From Prevotellaceae bacterium (GTDB taxonomy: Bacteria > Bacteroidota > Bacteroidia > Bacteroidales > Bacteroidaceae), in assembly GCA_031262265.1 (NCBI GenBank), contig JAISIB010000032.1:1-7052 (forward strand): a DNA stretch of 7,052 bases. Reading direction: 5' to 3'. The notes below the pieces were generated by a model. It was not told the origin of the DNA. It was given only the letters and a program-made list of their open reading frames with translations, and did not search any database. Position numbers and translations under genes: made by a program. Shown in pieces: positions 5,961 through 7,052 of the stretch (the stretch's first letter is position 1; the number at the start of each line of letters is the position of its first letter).

Positions 5961-6063
5961 GCGAGCGCTCTCATCCTTTGGCGTGAGCGTTCCCGCTTGC
6001 CGACAAGTACGCTTTCGCGATGTTCGCGAGAGCGCATTTATCAAACAATGAGAGCACTCTCGC
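5961..6063. repeat. Densely palindromic block of about 103 bases (MITE- or REP-like)
   Basis: The outer arms GCGAGCGCTCTCAT (5961-5974) and ATGAGAGCACTCTCGC (6048-6063) are inverted copies, with one mismatch and a two-base bulge. Inside lies a second hairpin, GCTTTCGCGA (6011-6020) with TCGCGAGAGC (6024-6033), a 10-pair stem including one G-T pair and a TGT loop. A third, weaker one around 5980-6001 has AGCG/CGCT closing a GGAA loop on the minus strand. The block is far more GC-rich than the AT-rich stretch beside it. Its right edge falls exactly where the lipoprotein frame stops resembling its family. Confidence 0.55.
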
Positions 6064-6198
6064 CGAAAGGCCGAAATCCGCTACGTTGTCCATTGCCTGC
6101 CCAATCGGAATGACGGGTATGGCTTGCGGGCTTTTGTCTGTCCCTTGGCAGGAGAGCAGCCCAAACGCGATAAATAAAATGAGAAAGTTTTTCCACAT
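5971..6198 (-). pseudogene. N-terminal stub of a 6-bladed beta-propeller type lipoprotein
   Basis: A 75-codon frame from the ATG at 6198. It opens with a lipoprotein signal peptide: MWKNFLILFIAFGLLSC, lipobox LLSC at 14-17, with Cys17 as the lipidated residue. The next part, IPVIPIGQAMDNVADFGLS (27-45), resembles the first strand of Bacteroidetes 6-bladed propeller lipoproteins, which typically start with an IPVIDLS-like motif and continue for 350 residues or more. From residue 46 the frame is encoded by the palindromic block (ARVLSLFDKC and onward to AHAKG) and no longer looks like that family; the stop lies in the block's left arm. No further propeller sequence is found downstream. I read it as a truncated gene, although a small lipoprotein with a new tail could still be made because the promoter and signal peptide are intact. 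In-frame codons upstream of 6198 (to 6234) contain no better start. Confidence 0.6.
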
Positions 6199-6231
6199 GG
6201 TATATGAATCGATATGTGTTTTTACTGCGGG

Positions 6232-6239
6232 CAAAGTTA
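6232..6239 (-). promoter_or_regulatory. Bacteroidetes-type -7 box (TAACTTTG) of the lipoprotein stub
   Basis: On the minus strand TAACTTTG fits TAnnTTTG exactly and lies 33 bases before the ATG at 6198. A TTG occurs 24 bases further upstream, a little beyond the usual -33 distance. The 21-base tandem repeats begin just upstream, so they could influence this promoter. Confidence 0.5.
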
Positions 6240-6262
6240 TGAAATCATTTGATTTTGTTGTT

Positions 6263-6325
6263 ACAAGCGACTTTGTTTTTTTGACAAGCGGCTGTGTTAT
6301 TTAAACAAGCGACTTCGTTATTCTC
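6263..6325. repeat. Three 21-base tandem direct repeats
   Basis: Copies start at 6263, 6284 and 6305, exactly 21 bases apart. Each begins with ACAAGCG and has GTT at positions 13-15 of the unit. Pairwise identity is 15 to 17 of 21. A degraded fourth copy may begin at 6326 (ACAAC), and GATTTTGTTGTT before the first copy may be another. The spacing is two helical turns, which would place all copies on one face of the DNA. They lie between the htpG terminator and the lipoprotein promoter. Confidence 0.75.
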
Positions 6326-6342
6326 ACAACTTACGAGGAACA

Positions 6343-6380
6343 TAAAACAAAATCGGGGCTACCCGTAGGCAACCCCGATT
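6343..6380 (-). terminator. Intrinsic terminator of htpG
   Basis: AATCGGGG (6351-6358) and CCCCGATT (6373-6380) pair perfectly. Read on the minus strand the stem is followed by TTTTGTTTT. It lies 57 bases after the htpG stop. Confidence 0.85.
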
Positions 6381-6386
6381 ATCATA

Positions 6387-6429
6387 CATCGTTTGATGTG
6401 TTCAATGCCCATAGAACGCCGTTCTATGG
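6387..6429. repeat. Two small hairpins in the htpG 3' untranslated region
   Basis: CCATAGAACG (6409-6418) and CGTTCTATGG (6420-6429) form a perfect palindrome around one central base, giving a 9-pair RNA stem with a 3-base loop. A second, weaker hairpin, ACATC-GTTT-GATGT, is at 6387-6400. Neither has a T run; the palindrome lies seven bases after the htpG stop. They may stabilise the mRNA end or be a protein-binding palindrome. Confidence 0.5.
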
Positions 6430-6436
6430 AATATCA

Positions 6437-7052
6437 TTAGATCTTTTCCATCGTTCGTCTGACGAATTGGTTCAATGCTTCGCCTTTCAGCATGTTGTTT
6501 TGTAGCAAAGCCAAATCAATCAGTTGACGGATCGTCATATTCTGTGCGGCATAAGCGGCATAAACGGCGTCTTTCTTGTTTTTCAGTTCCGTCCGTTTCT
6601 TATCCAGTTCGGTCAATTCGTCCTTATCGGCCTGAGGAATCTCATCTGCTTTCAATTTTTCATGAGACTTGTTCAGCTCGGAGCGACGGTGTTCCGCTTC
6701 GTCCATTTCGGCCTGAATGGGAGCTACATCGGCCGTGCAAGCAGCTTCTTCGTCTGTCAACACCTGCTTGATGAGCTTGTGATCCGAATTAAGTACCAAC
6801 GTAAACATATCGGGCATGTCGCCGTAGAAACTCATGCCTGCCTGAATATTCGCCATGTCTTTCATACGACGCATATACTCGCTTTGCGTAATCGTAACGG
6901 GCATGGCATTTTCACCCAACGCATGGGTATCGACGTTGAAATCGGTCTTTTCTATCTTAGGTAAGCAACTTTTAAAAGCCGCCGCGAGGGCTTCTTGCTG
7001 ACCGGCAGGCAATGTGGCACCGTGCGCGTCATCTTTGGCTATCAGATGCTCT
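6437..7052 (-). CDS. htpG: Molecular chaperone HtpG (bacterial Hsp90), C-terminal part
   Basis: The frame is open to the window edge (EHLIAKDDAHGATLPAGQQEA begins it) and ends in TAA at 6439-6437, so 204 C-terminal residues are visible of a protein of usually about 680 in Bacteroidetes. The family landmarks of the late middle and C-terminal domains are present: PVTITQSEYMRRMKDMA and GMSFYGDMPDMFTLVLNSDH, then a charged coiled coil (about visible residues 110-160), then the dimerisation end NMTIRQLIDLALLQNNMLKG...FVRRTMEKI. The charged helical stretch and the lack of a C-terminal MEEVD fit bacterial HtpG. HtpG is an ATP-driven cytosolic chaperone; the ATP-binding N domain lies outside the window. 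A TTG at 7012 is internal. The gene is followed by a palindrome and an intrinsic terminator, so it is the last gene of its transcript. Confidence 0.93.
   Translation of the reverse strand, partial: EHLIAKDDAHGATLPAGQQEALAAAFKSCLPKIEKTDFNVDTHALGENAMPVTITQSEYMRRMKDMANIQAGMSFYGDMPDMFTLVLNSDHKLIKQVLTDEEAACTADVAPIQAEMDEAEHRRSELNKSHEKLKADEIPQADKDELTELDKKRTELKNKKDAVYAAYAAQNMTIRQLIDLALLQNNMLKGEALNQFVRRTMEKI

Noticed and set aside
6263..6325. CRISPR array
   Set aside because: The three copies are contiguous 21-base units with no spacers between them and no cas gene nearby.
6524..6964. Plus-strand open frame of 146 codons opposite htpG
   Set aside because: The minus strand here encodes clear HtpG C-terminal sequence; the plus frame is its antisense shadow.
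1..7052. tRNA, rRNA or riboswitch genes
   Set aside because: No cloverleaf, rRNA-like stretch or known riboswitch core was recognised on either strand by eye.

Overview
The window looks like a chromosomal piece of a Bacteroidales bacterium (Porphyromonadaceae/Tannerellaceae type). This rests on protein character (a Bacteroidetes-type TolC efflux channel, a TPR plus PD40 exported protein, FloA, HtpG, and a lipoprotein start typical of Bacteroidetes 6-bladed propeller proteins), on TAnnTTTG promoter boxes before two genes, and on the lack of clear Shine-Dalgarno sites in most genes. The genus cannot be fixed from this sequence alone.

Layout. Positions 1-1530 hold the 3' part of a TolC-family outer-membrane efflux gene, overlapped by four bases by an AlkD-type DNA alkylation repair gene, and then a strong hairpin terminator that could work in both directions. 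Positions 1622-4588 form a probable operon: an exported TPR/beta-propeller protein, a short NfeD membrane protein and the flotillin-like protein FloA. NfeD and FloA are a recognised pair acting in membrane microdomains. The TPR/propeller gene in front, only 12 bases from nfeD, is the less expected member.

Positions 4589 to about 6340 are a scrap yard between floA and htpG. First comes a decayed 3' fragment of a formylglycine-generating-enzyme (SUMF1) type gene on the minus strand. It is cut by a very AT-rich island (4956-5828) that carries one class I SAM-dependent methyltransferase gene and is bounded by a 20-base inverted repeat with one mismatch. The repeat arms begin and end with GTTATGC / GCATAAC, the stop codon sits 15 bases before one arm, and a further hairpin lies just outside the other arm. 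These points resemble an integron gene cassette more than an insertion sequence, although no integrase or transposase is in the window and the attC reading is unproven. Beyond it are a short AT-rich stretch, a roughly 100-base densely palindromic block, and the first 45 residues of a lipoprotein whose reading frame is interrupted exactly at the edge of that block. Upstream of its promoter are three 21-base tandem repeats.

Positions 6341-7052 hold the terminator and the C-terminal 204 residues of the Hsp90 chaperone HtpG on the minus strand, running off the window.

The core genes look ordinary. The interest lies in the inverted-repeat-bounded methyltransferase island and in the small repeat elements around it.
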